Origin: Pseudomonas turukhanskensis
GTDB taxonomy: Bacteria; Pseudomonadota; Gammaproteobacteria; Pseudomonadales; Pseudomonadaceae
NCBI RefSeq assembly: GCF_027922365.1
Contig: NZ_BSFN01000010.1
Span: 54,221-118,220, forward strand
DNA: 64,000 nt
Reading direction: 5' to 3'
Made by a program: the position numbers and the translations under genes. Of this stretch, positions 37,689 through 46,012 are shown piece by piece; within the stretch, counting starts at the first letter, position 1; each line of letters opens with the position of its first letter. The notes beneath the pieces were generated by a model. It did no database searches, was not told where the DNA came from, and saw only the letters and a list, made by a program, of their open reading frames with translations.

Positions 37689-38219
37689 TTACCAGGCCAG
37701 CACACCTGGCTCGACCTTGGCCGGCCCGGCCAGTCGTGTTTGCTCTTTTGCCACATTCACTCGCATGGCCATTTGGGAAATGTCCATCAGGTTCTGCTTC
37801 AGGGCATAGCTGCCGCGTGTTTGCATCCACGCCAGGATTTCCGCCAGGTGCCAGATCGACGCTGAGCCTTCATGAATGGGCGGCGGAAAGGTAGCGGCGT
37901 TGGCCAGCATCAGTTTGCGCATATTTTGCCGGCTCATACCCATTAGCTCGGCGGCATCGGTAAGGCCCACCAGGTCGGGGGTCGCTTCGATCAGGGTGGC
38001 GGTGGGCAGGGCCTGGCGTACATCGGCCAGCGCACTGTTGATGGCGTCTTCGGCGCACGCCGCCTCGCGGGTAAAGGCCAGCGCGAGGCGGCCAGGCTGA
38101 CCGATACCGATGAGGGCATCGTCGCAGCCGGCTTCGCCCAGTCGGCCGATAAGAGCGTCCATGTCCTGTTCGTGCGGCGGCAGTTGGTATTTGAGGGTGA
38201 AAATGTAGTCCATGGTCAT
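37689..38219 (-). CDS. Two-domain HTH protein, probable antitoxin partner
   Basis: A 176-residue protein. The N-terminal half (about 1-75) looks like a compact alpha/beta domain, starting MDYIFTLKYQLP with two later strands, and might be HicB- or ferredoxin-like. The C-terminal half (about 80-140) is an AlpA/MerR-type helix-turn-helix: VGLTDAAELMGMSRQNMRKLM, then FPPPIHEGSASIWHLAEILAWM. Its ATG overlaps the stop of the upstream Cys-rich gene by one base (TAATG at 38217-38221), so the two are coupled. Toxin first and DNA-binding partner second is the hicAB order. I infer an antitoxin and autorepressor. A plain transcription factor remains possible. Confidence 0.75.
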   Translation of the reverse strand: MTMDYIFTLKYQLPPHEQDMDALIGRLGEAGCDDALIGIGQPGRLALAFTREAACAEDAINSALADVRQALPTATLIEATPDLVGLTDAAELMGMSRQNMRKLMLANAATFPPPIHEGSASIWHLAEILAWMQTRGSYALKQNLMDISQMAMRVNVAKEQTRLAGPAKVEPGVLAW

Positions 38220-38485
38220 TACTCCGCTTGGCTAATTTTCCGGGCCAGGTGCGTGGTGCAGTTGCTGACCACACGCCGTATGGCCTTGGCGAAATTCCCC
38301 GGATTTTTCGGGGTGCTCCAGATGCTGCTGATACAAAACTCGCCACATCGGCAGTCGCGGTCGTTGTAGGGGCAGTACATTTTTCCCCAACAGTGGCCGC
38401 CGCCTTCCACCACCCTCCAGCCATGGGGTTCGACATAGCTGAGGGCTTGCTCAACGTCCTTTTTTGAATGTGCGGAACGAGTCAT
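38219..38485 (-). CDS. HicA-like cysteine-rich small protein, candidate toxin
   Basis: An 88-residue protein. The layout recalls the HicA double-stranded-RNA-binding fold: helix KKDVEQALSYVEPHGWRVV, strand with a catalytic-type His in EGGGHCWGKM (H31), then WSTPKNPGNFAKAIRRVVSN, which parallels the HicA C-terminal Gly-x-x-x-x-Ile helix. Unlike HicA it inserts a cysteine cluster, C38-x6-C45-x-C47-x3-C51 (CPYNDRDCRCGEFC), that could bind zinc. HicA toxins cleave mRNA. The fold assignment is by eye and needs a structure prediction. It is the first gene of the pair, with a palindrome 33 bp upstream. No signal peptide. Confidence 0.7.
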   Translation of the reverse strand: MTRSAHSKKDVEQALSYVEPHGWRVVEGGGHCWGKMYCPYNDRDCRCGEFCISSIWSTPKNPGNFAKAIRRVVSNCTTHLARKISQAE

Positions 38486-38517
38486 CCAATGAGCTCCAGT
38501 GTGCTAAAAGATCTGCG

Positions 38518-38535
38518 GGTTGTCAACTGACAACC
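38518..38535. promoter_or_regulatory. Palindromic operator candidate before the HicA-like pair
   Basis: GGTTGTCA-AC-TGACAACC is a perfect 8-bp inverted repeat, 33 bp upstream of the candidate toxin ATG (38485). On the minus strand it contains TTGTCA, which can serve as a -35 element. It fits autoregulation by the HTH partner. Confidence 0.6.
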
Positions 38536-38995
38536 TTCGTTTGGTTCAAGCGACAGATTGATGCCGCTGCAAAGTGTGCATCTGAAATTAAGGGGAGATT
38601 GCAGGGGAGGGCGGCGCTGGAACCGCAGTGCGCCGTCAGCAAGTGCGGGGGCAATCGGCCCTTCACGGGCGGCGATGCCGTTGGATACGGGACGTGCAGG
38701 CACTTCATGGCGCGGCAATGCCATGCTGACGAAGCTGACTATCTGGATTGCTCTGACGAGCTCTTGGGAGAAACTGGCGCAGCAAATCGCCAGGCTCTGT
38801 AGCGCCATCTGCTACAGCGGCAGCGATGCTTTTTAAAGACGCGGTTAACGCCGTTCCTATCGTCGACGTAGCGCAGGTAGGAGCGGTCGGCACAGTGGCG
38901 GATGGCTGGTTCATCGCCAGCTCGCGCTGGAAGGCTTTCGCCAATTCTCCATCAGGCGCCCACTGGCGCTTGCCAGCCGACACCCTCCTAAACTA
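38536..38995. other. Intergenic region without a supported gene
   Basis: About 460 bp between the HicA-like pair and the LexA-box gene. Open frames exist on both strands (for example 38705-38983 minus, 92 codons), but none has a domain, good start signal or clear composition. A decayed repeat arm lies at 38826-38866. Confidence 0.5.
38826..38866. repeat. Decayed REP arm (GCTCCTAC family)
   Basis: AAAGACGCGGTTAACGCCGTTCCTATCGTCG matches the intact arm at about 56710-56742 (AAAGCATCGCGGCTAACGCC, then GCTCCTACCGTCG) with several substitutions, so it appears to be an old copy. Confidence 0.55.
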
Positions 38996-39011
38996 CTGTA
39001 TGAATAATCAG
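38996..39011 (+). promoter_or_regulatory. LexA (SOS) box before the radical SAM gene
   Basis: CTGTATGAATAATCAG keeps the invariant CTG-N10-CAG and matches the consensus CTGTATATATATACAG at 12 of 16 positions. It lies 17 bp before the ATG at 39028, where bound LexA would block transcription start. This makes damage induction of the following pair likely. Confidence 0.7.
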
Positions 39012-39027
39012 TACTCAGGTGTCTGTC

Positions 39028-40248
39028 ATGCAGCTTATCGCCAAACTGGGCATTCTCGCCGATGCCGCCAAGTACGACGCTTCGTGCGCCAGCAGTGGCG
39101 CGCCCAAGCGCAGTTCCAAAGGTCGCGATGGGCTGGGCGCCACCAATGGTATGGGAATCTGCCATAGCTACACGCCGGATGGCCGCTGCGTTTCCTTGCT
39201 CAAGGTGCTGCTGACCAATTTCTGTCTGTACGACTGCCAGTACTGCGTCAACCGCCGCACCAGCAATGTGCCCAGGGCACGGTTTACGCCGGAGGAAGTG
39301 GTGCGCCTCACGCTGGATTTTTACCGGCGTAATTGCATCAGCGGGCTGTTTCTGAGCTCGGGCATCATCCGCTCGGCCGACTACACCATGGAGCAACTAA
39401 TCCGCGTGGCGCGCCTGCTGCGCGAAGAGCACGAGTTTCGCGGTTACATCCACCTCAAAACCATTCCAGACGCCGACCCGCTGTTGATCGAAGAAGCAGG
39501 CCGCCTGGCCGATCGCCTGAGCGTGAATATCGAACTGCCTACCGACGAGAGCCTGCAACTGTTGGCCCCGGAAAAGAAGGCGAGCACCATTCGCCTGGCC
39601 ATGGGCACGATTCACCAGGGGCAGTTGGCGGTGGCAGGGGAACGCAACGCGCCACGCTTTACCCCGGCCGGGCAGAGCACCCAACTGATCGTCGGCGCCG
39701 ATAGCACGGACGATCACACCATTCTGGGCAACGCCCAGGCGTTGTACCAGGGCTACGCCCTAAAGCGCGTTTACTACTCAGCTTTTAGCCCGATCCCCGA
39801 CAGCCCCAGCAGCGTGCCGCTCGCCGCGCCGCCTCTGTTGCGCGAGCACCGGCTGTACCAGGCTGATTTCCTGATGCGTGGCTACGGCTACAGCGCCGGT
39901 GAATTGCTGCGCGAGGCGGGCAACCTAGCGCTGGACATCGACCCCAAGCTGGCCTGGGCCTTGGCTAACCGCGAGGTCTTTCCGCTGGATGTAAACCGTG
40001 CCGAGCCAGCACTGCTGGCGCGCATTCCCGGTATTGGTCTGCGCAGCGTGCAACGGTTGGTGGCGCTGCGTCGCGAGCGGCGGATTCGCTACGACGATCT
40101 GGTGCAGTTGCGTTGCGTGCTGGACAAGGCCCGTCCGTTTATCGTCACCAGCGACTACCGCCCGCCGGAAGCGGAAGTGCGCAGCGGCCTGCTGCGTGCC
40201 CGACTGAGAGAACCGCAGGCACCCCAGCAAATGGGGTTATGGGCATGA
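39028..40248 (+). CDS. Putative DNA modification/repair radical SAM protein
   Basis: A 406-residue radical SAM protein. The ATG at 39028 is chosen over the GTG at 39019 for spacing and family N-terminus (MQLIAKLGILADAAKYDASC). The cluster cysteines are C66, C70 and C73 in CLYDCQYC. A helix-hairpin-helix follows near 315-345 (ARIPGIGLRSVQRLVALRRERR), indicating DNA contact. The family (rSAM linked to uracil-DNA-glycosylase-like proteins) is almost always next to a DUF4130 protein, as here with an ATGA overlap. The reaction is unproven; a DNA base repair or modification step is inferred. A LexA box sits just upstream. Confidence 0.92.
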   Translation: MQLIAKLGILADAAKYDASCASSGAPKRSSKGRDGLGATNGMGICHSYTPDGRCVSLLKVLLTNFCLYDCQYCVNRRTSNVPRARFTPEEVVRLTLDFYRRNCISGLFLSSGIIRSADYTMEQLIRVARLLREEHEFRGYIHLKTIPDADPLLIEEAGRLADRLSVNIELPTDESLQLLAPEKKASTIRLAMGTIHQGQLAVAGERNAPRFTPAGQSTQLIVGADSTDDHTILGNAQALYQGYALKRVYYSAFSPIPDSPSSVPLAAPPLLREHRLYQADFLMRGYGYSAGELLREAGNLALDIDPKLAWALANREVFPLDVNRAEPALLARIPGIGLRSVQRLVALRRERRIRYDDLVQLRCVLDKARPFIVTSDYRPPEAEVRSGLLRARLREPQAPQQMGLWA

Positions 40249-41093
40249 TCGCGCTCGACTGTGGCAACGACTTCGCCACCTGGCGCGAACAGGCGCGCAC
40301 GCTGCTCAGCCATAACATCGACCCCTGCGACGTGGTGTGGGCCCAAGGCCTGATGCACGATCTGCTGGCCTTGCCGACCCCGCTGCCTACCGGGCGCGGC
40401 AGCTTTCGGGCACGAATTCCGGCGGCTCTGCTGGGCCAACTGGAGCAAGCCGGCCGTTATCGCGGTGACCAGCGCTGGAGCTTGCTGTACGAAGTGCTCT
40501 GGCGGGTTGCGCACGGTGATCGCACCGCGATGCTGGCAGGCGACCGCCTCGGTAGCGAGTTGCAACGGCGCATCAAACAGGTCAGCCGCGAAGCCCATCA
40601 CCTGCACGCATTTGTGCGTTTCGTGCCGCTGCCGCCGCAGCTGGCCGAGCACCTGCAACTGGATCTGGTGGCCTTTCACGAGCCGGCCCATGACATTCTG
40701 CACAGCGCCAGTGAACACTTTGCCGAACGCCTGGGCCGCCAGCGTTGGCTTATCGCCACGCCTGAAGATGGCATCCGCTACGACGGTAATGCACTGGACT
40801 ACCGCAAGCAGTGTCCCGAGCAATGGCAACAGTGGGCGCAGCAGGCTGACGACCCGGATGGCGAGCTGTGGCCAACCTACTACCGGCACACCTTCAACCC
40901 GGCACGCGTCAACCCAGGAGCGTTGGCGCAACATATGCCCGGCCGTTTCTGGCGCCATTTGCCGGAAGGGGCGTTAATCGGGCAACTGGTGGGGCAGGCG
41001 CAACGAGGCAAGCAGCGCGATGGCCAGGCGGCTGAAGTGGCGAGCCAGGGAGGAAAGCGCATTGTGCCGCGAGGCCAAAGCGGCCCGCTGTAA
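40245..41093 (+). CDS. DUF4130/TIGR03915-type putative DNA metabolism protein
   Basis: A 282-residue protein starting in an ATGA overlap with the radical SAM gene. It matches the DUF4130 family: VSREAHHLHAFVRF in the middle, LIATPEDGIRYDGNAL, then TYYRHTFNPARVN and the ending FWRHLPEGALIGQLV. In many genomes this domain is fused to a C-terminal UdgX-type uracil-DNA glycosylase; that domain is absent here, and the protein ends about 45 residues after the conserved motif. It is therefore the stand-alone form. Partner of the radical SAM enzyme in a probable SOS-inducible DNA repair pair; its own chemistry is unknown. Confidence 0.88.
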   Translation: MIALDCGNDFATWREQARTLLSHNIDPCDVVWAQGLMHDLLALPTPLPTGRGSFRARIPAALLGQLEQAGRYRGDQRWSLLYEVLWRVAHGDRTAMLAGDRLGSELQRRIKQVSREAHHLHAFVRFVPLPPQLAEHLQLDLVAFHEPAHDILHSASEHFAERLGRQRWLIATPEDGIRYDGNALDYRKQCPEQWQQWAQQADDPDGELWPTYYRHTFNPARVNPGALAQHMPGRFWRHLPEGALIGQLVGQAQRGKQRDGQAAEVASQGGKRIVPRGQSGPL

Positions 41094-41146
41094 CCTGCGC
41101 CGGACAGACACAAATCATCGGCTCGGCTGGGGCTGAACGCCCCTGT

Positions 41147-41630
41147 TCATTTCAGCAAAGCGATGTTCTGGTTGATGCGGGCTTGAATCGTTCTGACGGT
41201 GCTCTTGGTAATAGCGCCGGGCAGGCTGTCCTGCGCTCGTTGCGTGAACGTGCTGGCAACTTCACAAGCCAAATCGATGGTATCGGCGACTTCTTTGCCC
41301 GTCATGTCGGTTTCCTCTACGCCCAGTCGCAGCAATTGCCCGCGGGAAATATCCAATGCCTGGCCCAGAACATCCATCTGGTGGTACCCGCCAGGTCCCT
41401 CGCAAAACGTCACGTCGTAGGCGGGCGCGAGCGCCCATTCCCCGCCGGCCGACATCAGGTAAGCGAAGTTTTTCGGATGATCATCGCGGTTGTTGAACAC
41501 AACGTTGAAAACCGCCCGCTGGAACGCCAGCGCCTTTTGTCTCACGTCGTTGGTACATAGCCCCGTCGCCCGCAAGAAGCTCACATAATCCGCCCCAACC
41601 TTCGTAGTAAACGTCTACGCGGCTAACCAT
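41147..41630 (-). pseudogene. hipA: hipA toxin kinase pseudogene with internal deletion
   Basis: The 5' end (from the ATG at 41630) encodes MVSRVDVYYEGWG, the usual start of one HipA subfamily. It is joined out of frame to the C-terminal catalytic part beginning near 41592: DYVSFLRATGL...FNVVFNNRDDHPKNFAYLM, then PAYDVTF. Roughly the central half of a normal ~400-residue HipA is missing, including the ATP-binding segment. The retained HPKN and PAYD motifs identify the family. Loss of the N-terminal and P-loop regions plus a frameshift implies no kinase activity. It is the toxin half of a decayed hipBA locus with the pseudogene directly upstream. Confidence 0.85.
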
Positions 41631-41925
41631 TGGTTTTCTTCCTGACCCGTTGCCGAGTAGCCGCGGTTTCGTAACGGGCAAAATCTTCGAGGGTCTGCAG
41701 CCTGGGTTTGAACAGCGCCTCTAGCTCTTTATGCGGCCCAGCCCATTGCCACGCGCACCAGACTTTCCAGGGCTACGCCACGCCCAGATTCGATAGCGTG
41801 CCGGCACTGATTCCTGCCCGCGCGGCGACGTCGCTCTGAGTCATTTTCAACGCCAGCCGCTCATGACGCAGACGATTGCAAATGAGAGCCACCACCTCAT
41901 CGGGTTTGCTGAGTTCTAAAACCAT
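41623..41925 (-). pseudogene. hipB: hipB-type XRE antitoxin pseudogene (frameshifted)
   Basis: From the ATG at 41925 the frame reads MVLELSKPDEVVALICNR, LRHERLALKMTQSDVAARAG and ISAGTLSNLGVA, then a stop. The HTH is clear. In a second frame, a segment reading RGVALESLVRVAMGW continues the expected antitoxin, and in a third frame GPHKELEALFKPRLQTLEDF runs to RQRVRKKTNG and stops at 41623. Two small indels therefore break a normal ~100-residue antitoxin. The final stop overlaps the hipA start, the usual operon structure. The intact HTH may still be made as a 48-residue fragment. Confidence 0.8.
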
Positions 41926-42087
41926 GATTTTGGGCCTTAGCGCTGAATAATCGGCTTAATTGGCAAAATTATCGCGCTAAAGCCTTTGCCGCGAAGGCGA
42001 TTAAATTCATTTTGTAGAGGCTTAAGTGGTTTATGCTGGCTTAAGGCTTGCTTTCCTGAAGTTATGTTTAGCATCGCCAGGCCACTT

Positions 42088-44901
42088 TCATGCCAGCGAT
42101 CTAAGCACCTGCCGCGCCGCCTCAAAATCGGCACTGTCGAATCCCTCGCCAAACCAATCCATCAGCGCGCTCAATTCATCGCGTGCTCGGCCGGTTTCCC
42201 CCTGTTTGGCCCACAGTCTGGCCAGGCTGGTGGTAATGCGTAGCTCCCAGGCCTTCAGCTGGTGTTGCCGGGCAACGAGCAGGGCCTTGTGTAACAGCCT
42301 CTCTGCGCCCGTCAAACCGCTACTTATCAATAGCTCGGCGTGGCAGCGCAGCAGTTCGGGCAGTGCGGACTGGTCATCGGCTTGCTCGGCATGGGCAATG
42401 GCGGCTTCGATCAGACGCAGCGCTTCAGTGGGGCGGCCGTGCTGCGCCAACACCATGCACAGCGCCGACGTGTAGGGCGCCAGGTAGGACGCATAGCGCA
42501 CTTGGCCCAGCCGCTCCAACGCTGGGCTGATAATGCGGTCATAGGCCGACACATCGCCTTGCCAGAGCTGGTACAGACCGCTCCAGAATTCGCCGCCCCA
42601 GAATTGTCCGGCGCCGATGGAGTGAGCGCCCAATTGATGCCAGGTGCGCGCTGCCAGCAGGCGCTGGCTCGGTAGCGCCAACGCACAGACGCCACCGGTC
42701 AACAAGGCAATCGGGCAAGTGCTCATGGTCAGCACATGCCAGCGGCTCGCCAGGTGGCCCGTTGCCAAGGCTTGATGCTCGGCTTCCTGCAACGCTTTAT
42801 TGGCCTGATCGGCAAACCCTTGCAACCACAAGGTGTAGGCCAGGGCACCAAGCGCCACGGCTTTCTGGTCATAGGCGTAGCGCAGCATATGACGCAGGCG
42901 AAGCTCCTCGGGATAGTGACGCAGCACTGCCTCCAGGCCGCTGCGCGCCGCCTGCAGCTCGCCCAGGCATAGCTGGGAGAGGGCGACCATGCGCCTGGCC
43001 ACCCATTCATCACCGGCAGCGGGCTGCAGCAACGCATGGGCCAGAAATGTCTGCGCAAGCTGGACGTTTTGCCGGTAGGGGCCATTGAGGTAGCCGTGGG
43101 CCCACAGTCCCCAGATAGCGAGCGCCTGGTGGTTGTGATCGGCCAGGCGCTTGGCGATATCAAGGGTCAGCAGAAACGCCTCACGGGTTTGGTTGGCAGC
43201 GCCGGTATACAGCAGGGCCTTGCCGCGCACGGCCTGCAACTTCATTACCTTGCGTTCGAACAGCCCCTGGTTGGCCAAGTGGGCCAATGCGCGATTGACG
43301 CTGACCAGGCACTCGGTAATCTGCGAGCGGTGTAGCCAGAACGCCAGAGCGGCAAGGGTCAGGTCGATGCCGAGCGTGGTGTCCTGTTGTTCATCCAGGG
43401 TCCAGCGCAAGGCCTCGCGCAAGTCTTCCTGCAACGCTTCACACAAGGCACTGCGCGGCGACGCGCCCAGCTCCCAGAGCGGTGCTGCTGCGGAAAACGC
43501 TTCCAGCAGATACAGGCTGTGCAGCCGGCGGGAACGGGTGAATTCGCCTGCCTCGCGCAGCTTGTCATTGGCGTAGCGCCGGGTGACTTCCAGCAGCCTG
43601 TACTTCACGCTGCCAGGGTCGTGCTGCAGTGCCAACAACGACTTGGATACCAGGCTGGCCATACTCCTGACCACGGACTCGGCGTTGAGCTCGGCGCAAA
43701 TTCCGACCGCTAATGCGCCATCCAACCCAAATGCACCGGCAAAAACGCCCAGACGGCGCAGCAGCGTGCGGTCCTCGTCGCCCAGCAGGTTAAAACTCCA
43801 GTCCAGCGTGGCCCGCAGCGTTTGCTGACGAGGCAGGGCCGAACGGTTACCGCCGGCAAGCAACTCCAGCTGATTTTCCAGGCGTTCGACCACCACCCGC
43901 AGGCCCAGCGTCGTCACCCGCGCGGCGGCCAGTTCGATAGTCAGCGGAATGCCGTCGAGCCGCCGACAGATGCGCGCCTTCAGCTCTAGCGCCTGGGGCA
44001 CCGTATGTTGCTCCGACTGCCCATGCTCCAGACGCGCCTCAAACAGTTGCACGGCACTGGCCTCACGCATTGCCTGCGCGCTGGCGTCGGCCGTCGGCAC
44101 GTGCAGCGGGGCCACGCGAAACAGGTATTCGCCTTCAATGCGTAATGCCTCGCGGCTGGTCGCAATGACATGCAGGCCGCGGTTGTACACCAGCAAGGTC
44201 TCAACCGCGTTGGCGGCGGCGTCGATCAGGTGCTCACAGTTATCCAATACCAAAAGAATTCTGCTGCCGACCAGGCTCGCGGCTATCTGTTCCAGGCTGG
44301 CGCTACCGCTGGCCGGTGCCAGGCCCAATGCAGCGGCGAGGGTGGGCACCAGAAATTCAGCTGTGGAAAGCGGCGCCAGGTCCGCCAGGCACACGCGGTC
44401 GGTGAACGTGCTGGCCAGATTGCGCGCGCACTCAAGCGCCAGGCGGGTTTTGCCAATGCCGCCGGGGCCGATCAACGTGACCAGGCGGTGATGGCTGACA
44501 TCGAGTTCAAGGTCGAGCAGGGCATCGTCGCGCCCAATCAGGCGAGAGAGGCTGGCGGGTATAAACAGATTGGCCCCCGGCGTGGGCTGTTCGGTCTGGC
44601 TGACAAACTGATAGCCGCGCCCGGACACCGTGCGTATCGCGCCGCGCGCTTGGCCCAGCGCCTTGCGCAGCAGCGACTCCTGCGCCTCCAAGGTATTTTC
44701 TTCGACGATGCGGCCGGGCCAGACCGCCTTCATCAACTCGTCCTTGCTGACCACCTGGCCATTGGCTTCAAGCAGCGCCATCAATACGTCGAACGCGCGG
44801 CCATGCAGTTCCACGGCCTGGCCGTCCACACGTACCACGCGCTTTGCGGGAATTACTTCACAGAGGCCGCGCAGAGGCGCTGCAGAAGTAGGGGAGTTCA
44901 T
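42088..44901 (-). CDS. Winged-helix/AAA ATPase/TPR-like transcriptional regulator
   Basis: A 937-residue STAND-type regulator. The start is placed at the ATG at 44901; the open frame extends upstream with a hydrophobic Arg-rich stretch that I judge non-coding. Domains: OmpR-type winged helix at about 15-102 (VELHGRAFDVLMALLEANGQ ... RTVSGRGYQF), an NTPase with P-loop GPGGIGKT at 145-152 and Walker B LLVLDNCEH at 216-224, and a long helical TPR-like region to the end. These proteins switch DNA binding through ATP hydrolysis and a ligand sensed by the repeats. It is divergent from the hydrolase/isochorismatase pair and probably controls them through direct repeats at 45015-45071. Confidence 0.9.
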   Translation of the reverse strand: MNSPTSAAPLRGLCEVIPAKRVVRVDGQAVELHGRAFDVLMALLEANGQVVSKDELMKAVWPGRIVEENTLEAQESLLRKALGQARGAIRTVSGRGYQFVSQTEQPTPGANLFIPASLSRLIGRDDALLDLELDVSHHRLVTLIGPGGIGKTRLALECARNLASTFTDRVCLADLAPLSTAEFLVPTLAAALGLAPASGSASLEQIAASLVGSRILLVLDNCEHLIDAAANAVETLLVYNRGLHVIATSREALRIEGEYLFRVAPLHVPTADASAQAMREASAVQLFEARLEHGQSEQHTVPQALELKARICRRLDGIPLTIELAAARVTTLGLRVVVERLENQLELLAGGNRSALPRQQTLRATLDWSFNLLGDEDRTLLRRLGVFAGAFGLDGALAVGICAELNAESVVRSMASLVSKSLLALQHDPGSVKYRLLEVTRRYANDKLREAGEFTRSRRLHSLYLLEAFSAAAPLWELGASPRSALCEALQEDLREALRWTLDEQQDTTLGIDLTLAALAFWLHRSQITECLVSVNRALAHLANQGLFERKVMKLQAVRGKALLYTGAANQTREAFLLTLDIAKRLADHNHQALAIWGLWAHGYLNGPYRQNVQLAQTFLAHALLQPAAGDEWVARRMVALSQLCLGELQAARSGLEAVLRHYPEELRLRHMLRYAYDQKAVALGALAYTLWLQGFADQANKALQEAEHQALATGHLASRWHVLTMSTCPIALLTGGVCALALPSQRLLAARTWHQLGAHSIGAGQFWGGEFWSGLYQLWQGDVSAYDRIISPALERLGQVRYASYLAPYTSALCMVLAQHGRPTEALRLIEAAIAHAEQADDQSALPELLRCHAELLISSGLTGAERLLHKALLVARQHQLKAWELRITTSLARLWAKQGETGRARDELSALMDWFGEGFDSADFEAARQVLRSLA

Positions 44902-45014
44902 CGCGCATCCTCGCGCAGGTCTGACAAAGAAAAGGCAACGGCGTAACGCACGCACAACACTTAACAGCCAGGCCCGAAGCCCTACAAGCAGCAACTCCTA
45001 AGCTAATCACAAAA

Positions 45015-45071
45015 TTCAGGATTCTTCAGGTTTTCTACAGGACCCTTTTTGCGCCGACAGGTAGCTTCAGT
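45015..45071. promoter_or_regulatory. Direct-repeat array, candidate site for the winged-helix regulator
   Basis: TTCAGG at 45015 and 45025, TACAGG at 45036, GACAGG at 45056 and TTCAGT at 45066 lie at 10, 11, 20 and 10 bp steps, about one or two helical turns. OmpR/SARP-type winged helices bind such phased direct repeats. The array is in the divergent region between the regulator and its presumed target operon. Confidence 0.5.
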
Positions 45072-45138
45072 CACCACCCTTCACCGCCATGGAATTCAAC
45101 GCAGTTGGCGTGTGGCAACCCGCAAAAGGAGAGCACCC

Positions 45139-45963
45139 ATGGCCACCATTACAACGCGCGACGGCACACAGATTTATTACAAGGACTGGGGCAACGGCCC
45201 GGTGGTAGTGCTTAGCCACGGCTGGCCACTGAACGCCGACAGTTGGGAGTCGCAGATGTTTTTCCTGGCCAACCACGGTTACCGGGTAATAGCCCACGAC
45301 CGCCGAGGCCACGGACGCTCCAGTCAGCCCTGGGACGGCAACGAAATGAACACCTACGCAGACGACCTCGCCCAGTTGCTGGACCACCTTGATATACGCG
45401 GCGCCGCGCTATTTGGCTTCTCTACCGGTGGTGGTGAAGTGGCGCGCTATATCGGCCGCCACGGCACAGCGCGGGTGGCCAAGGCTGGGCTGATTTCGGC
45501 GGTGCCGCCGCTGATGGTAAAGACCGACGCCAACCCCGGCGGCCTGCCTATCGCCGTATTTGACGGCATTCGCGCAGGCTCCGTGGCCGACCGCTCGCAA
45601 CTGTACAAAGACATCGCCAGCGGTCCGTTCTTTGGCTACAACCGCCCCGGTGCTACGCCCTCGCAAGGCGTGATCGATGCCTTCTGGATGCAAGGCATGC
45701 TCGCCGGGCACAAGAACGCCTATGACTGCATCAAGGCATTCTCTGAAACCGACTTCACCGAAGACCTGAAAAAGTTCGACGTGCCGACCCTGATCCTGCA
45801 CGGCGACGACGACCAGATAGTGCCTGTGGACGCCGCTGCCCGTGCCTCTGCCGAGTTGGTGCGCAACGCCAAGCTCGTCATCTATCCCGGCGCGCCCCAC
45901 GGCATTACCGACACCCACAAAGACAAACTTAACGCCGATTTGCTGGCCTTTCTGCGCAGCTAA
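45139..45963 (+). CDS. Alpha/beta hydrolase (non-heme chloroperoxidase/esterase family)
   Basis: A 274-residue enzyme from the ATG at 45139, with AGGAG seven bases upstream. The oxyanion motif is LSHGWPLNADSW (about 25-36), the nucleophile is S95 in GFSTGGGE, the acid is in LHGDDDQIVP and the histidine in GAPHGITDTH. The family includes cofactor-free haloperoxidases and arylesterases; the true substrate is usually an ester or lactone. No signal peptide. It is followed 49 bp later by an isochorismatase-type hydrolase, probably in one operon governed by the divergent winged-helix/AAA regulator. Confidence 0.9.
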   Translation: MATITTRDGTQIYYKDWGNGPVVVLSHGWPLNADSWESQMFFLANHGYRVIAHDRRGHGRSSQPWDGNEMNTYADDLAQLLDHLDIRGAALFGFSTGGGEVARYIGRHGTARVAKAGLISAVPPLMVKTDANPGGLPIAVFDGIRAGSVADRSQLYKDIASGPFFGYNRPGATPSQGVIDAFWMQGMLAGHKNAYDCIKAFSETDFTEDLKKFDVPTLILHGDDDQIVPVDAAARASAELVRNAKLVIYPGAPHGITDTHKDKLNADLLAFLRS

Positions 45964-46012
45964 ACCCTCATCGCCCGGCATTCAGCCGGGCACGTACACA
46001 AGGAGAGTCGCT

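Noticed and set aside
38705..38983. 92-codon minus-strand frame before the radical SAM gene
   Set aside because: It overlaps a decayed repeat arm and has low-complexity Ala/Thr composition with no homology that I recognise.
41937..42152. 71-codon minus-strand frame between the regulator and hipB remnant
   Set aside because: It overlaps the 3' end of the regulator gene, is AT-rich in part and has no domain or start signal.
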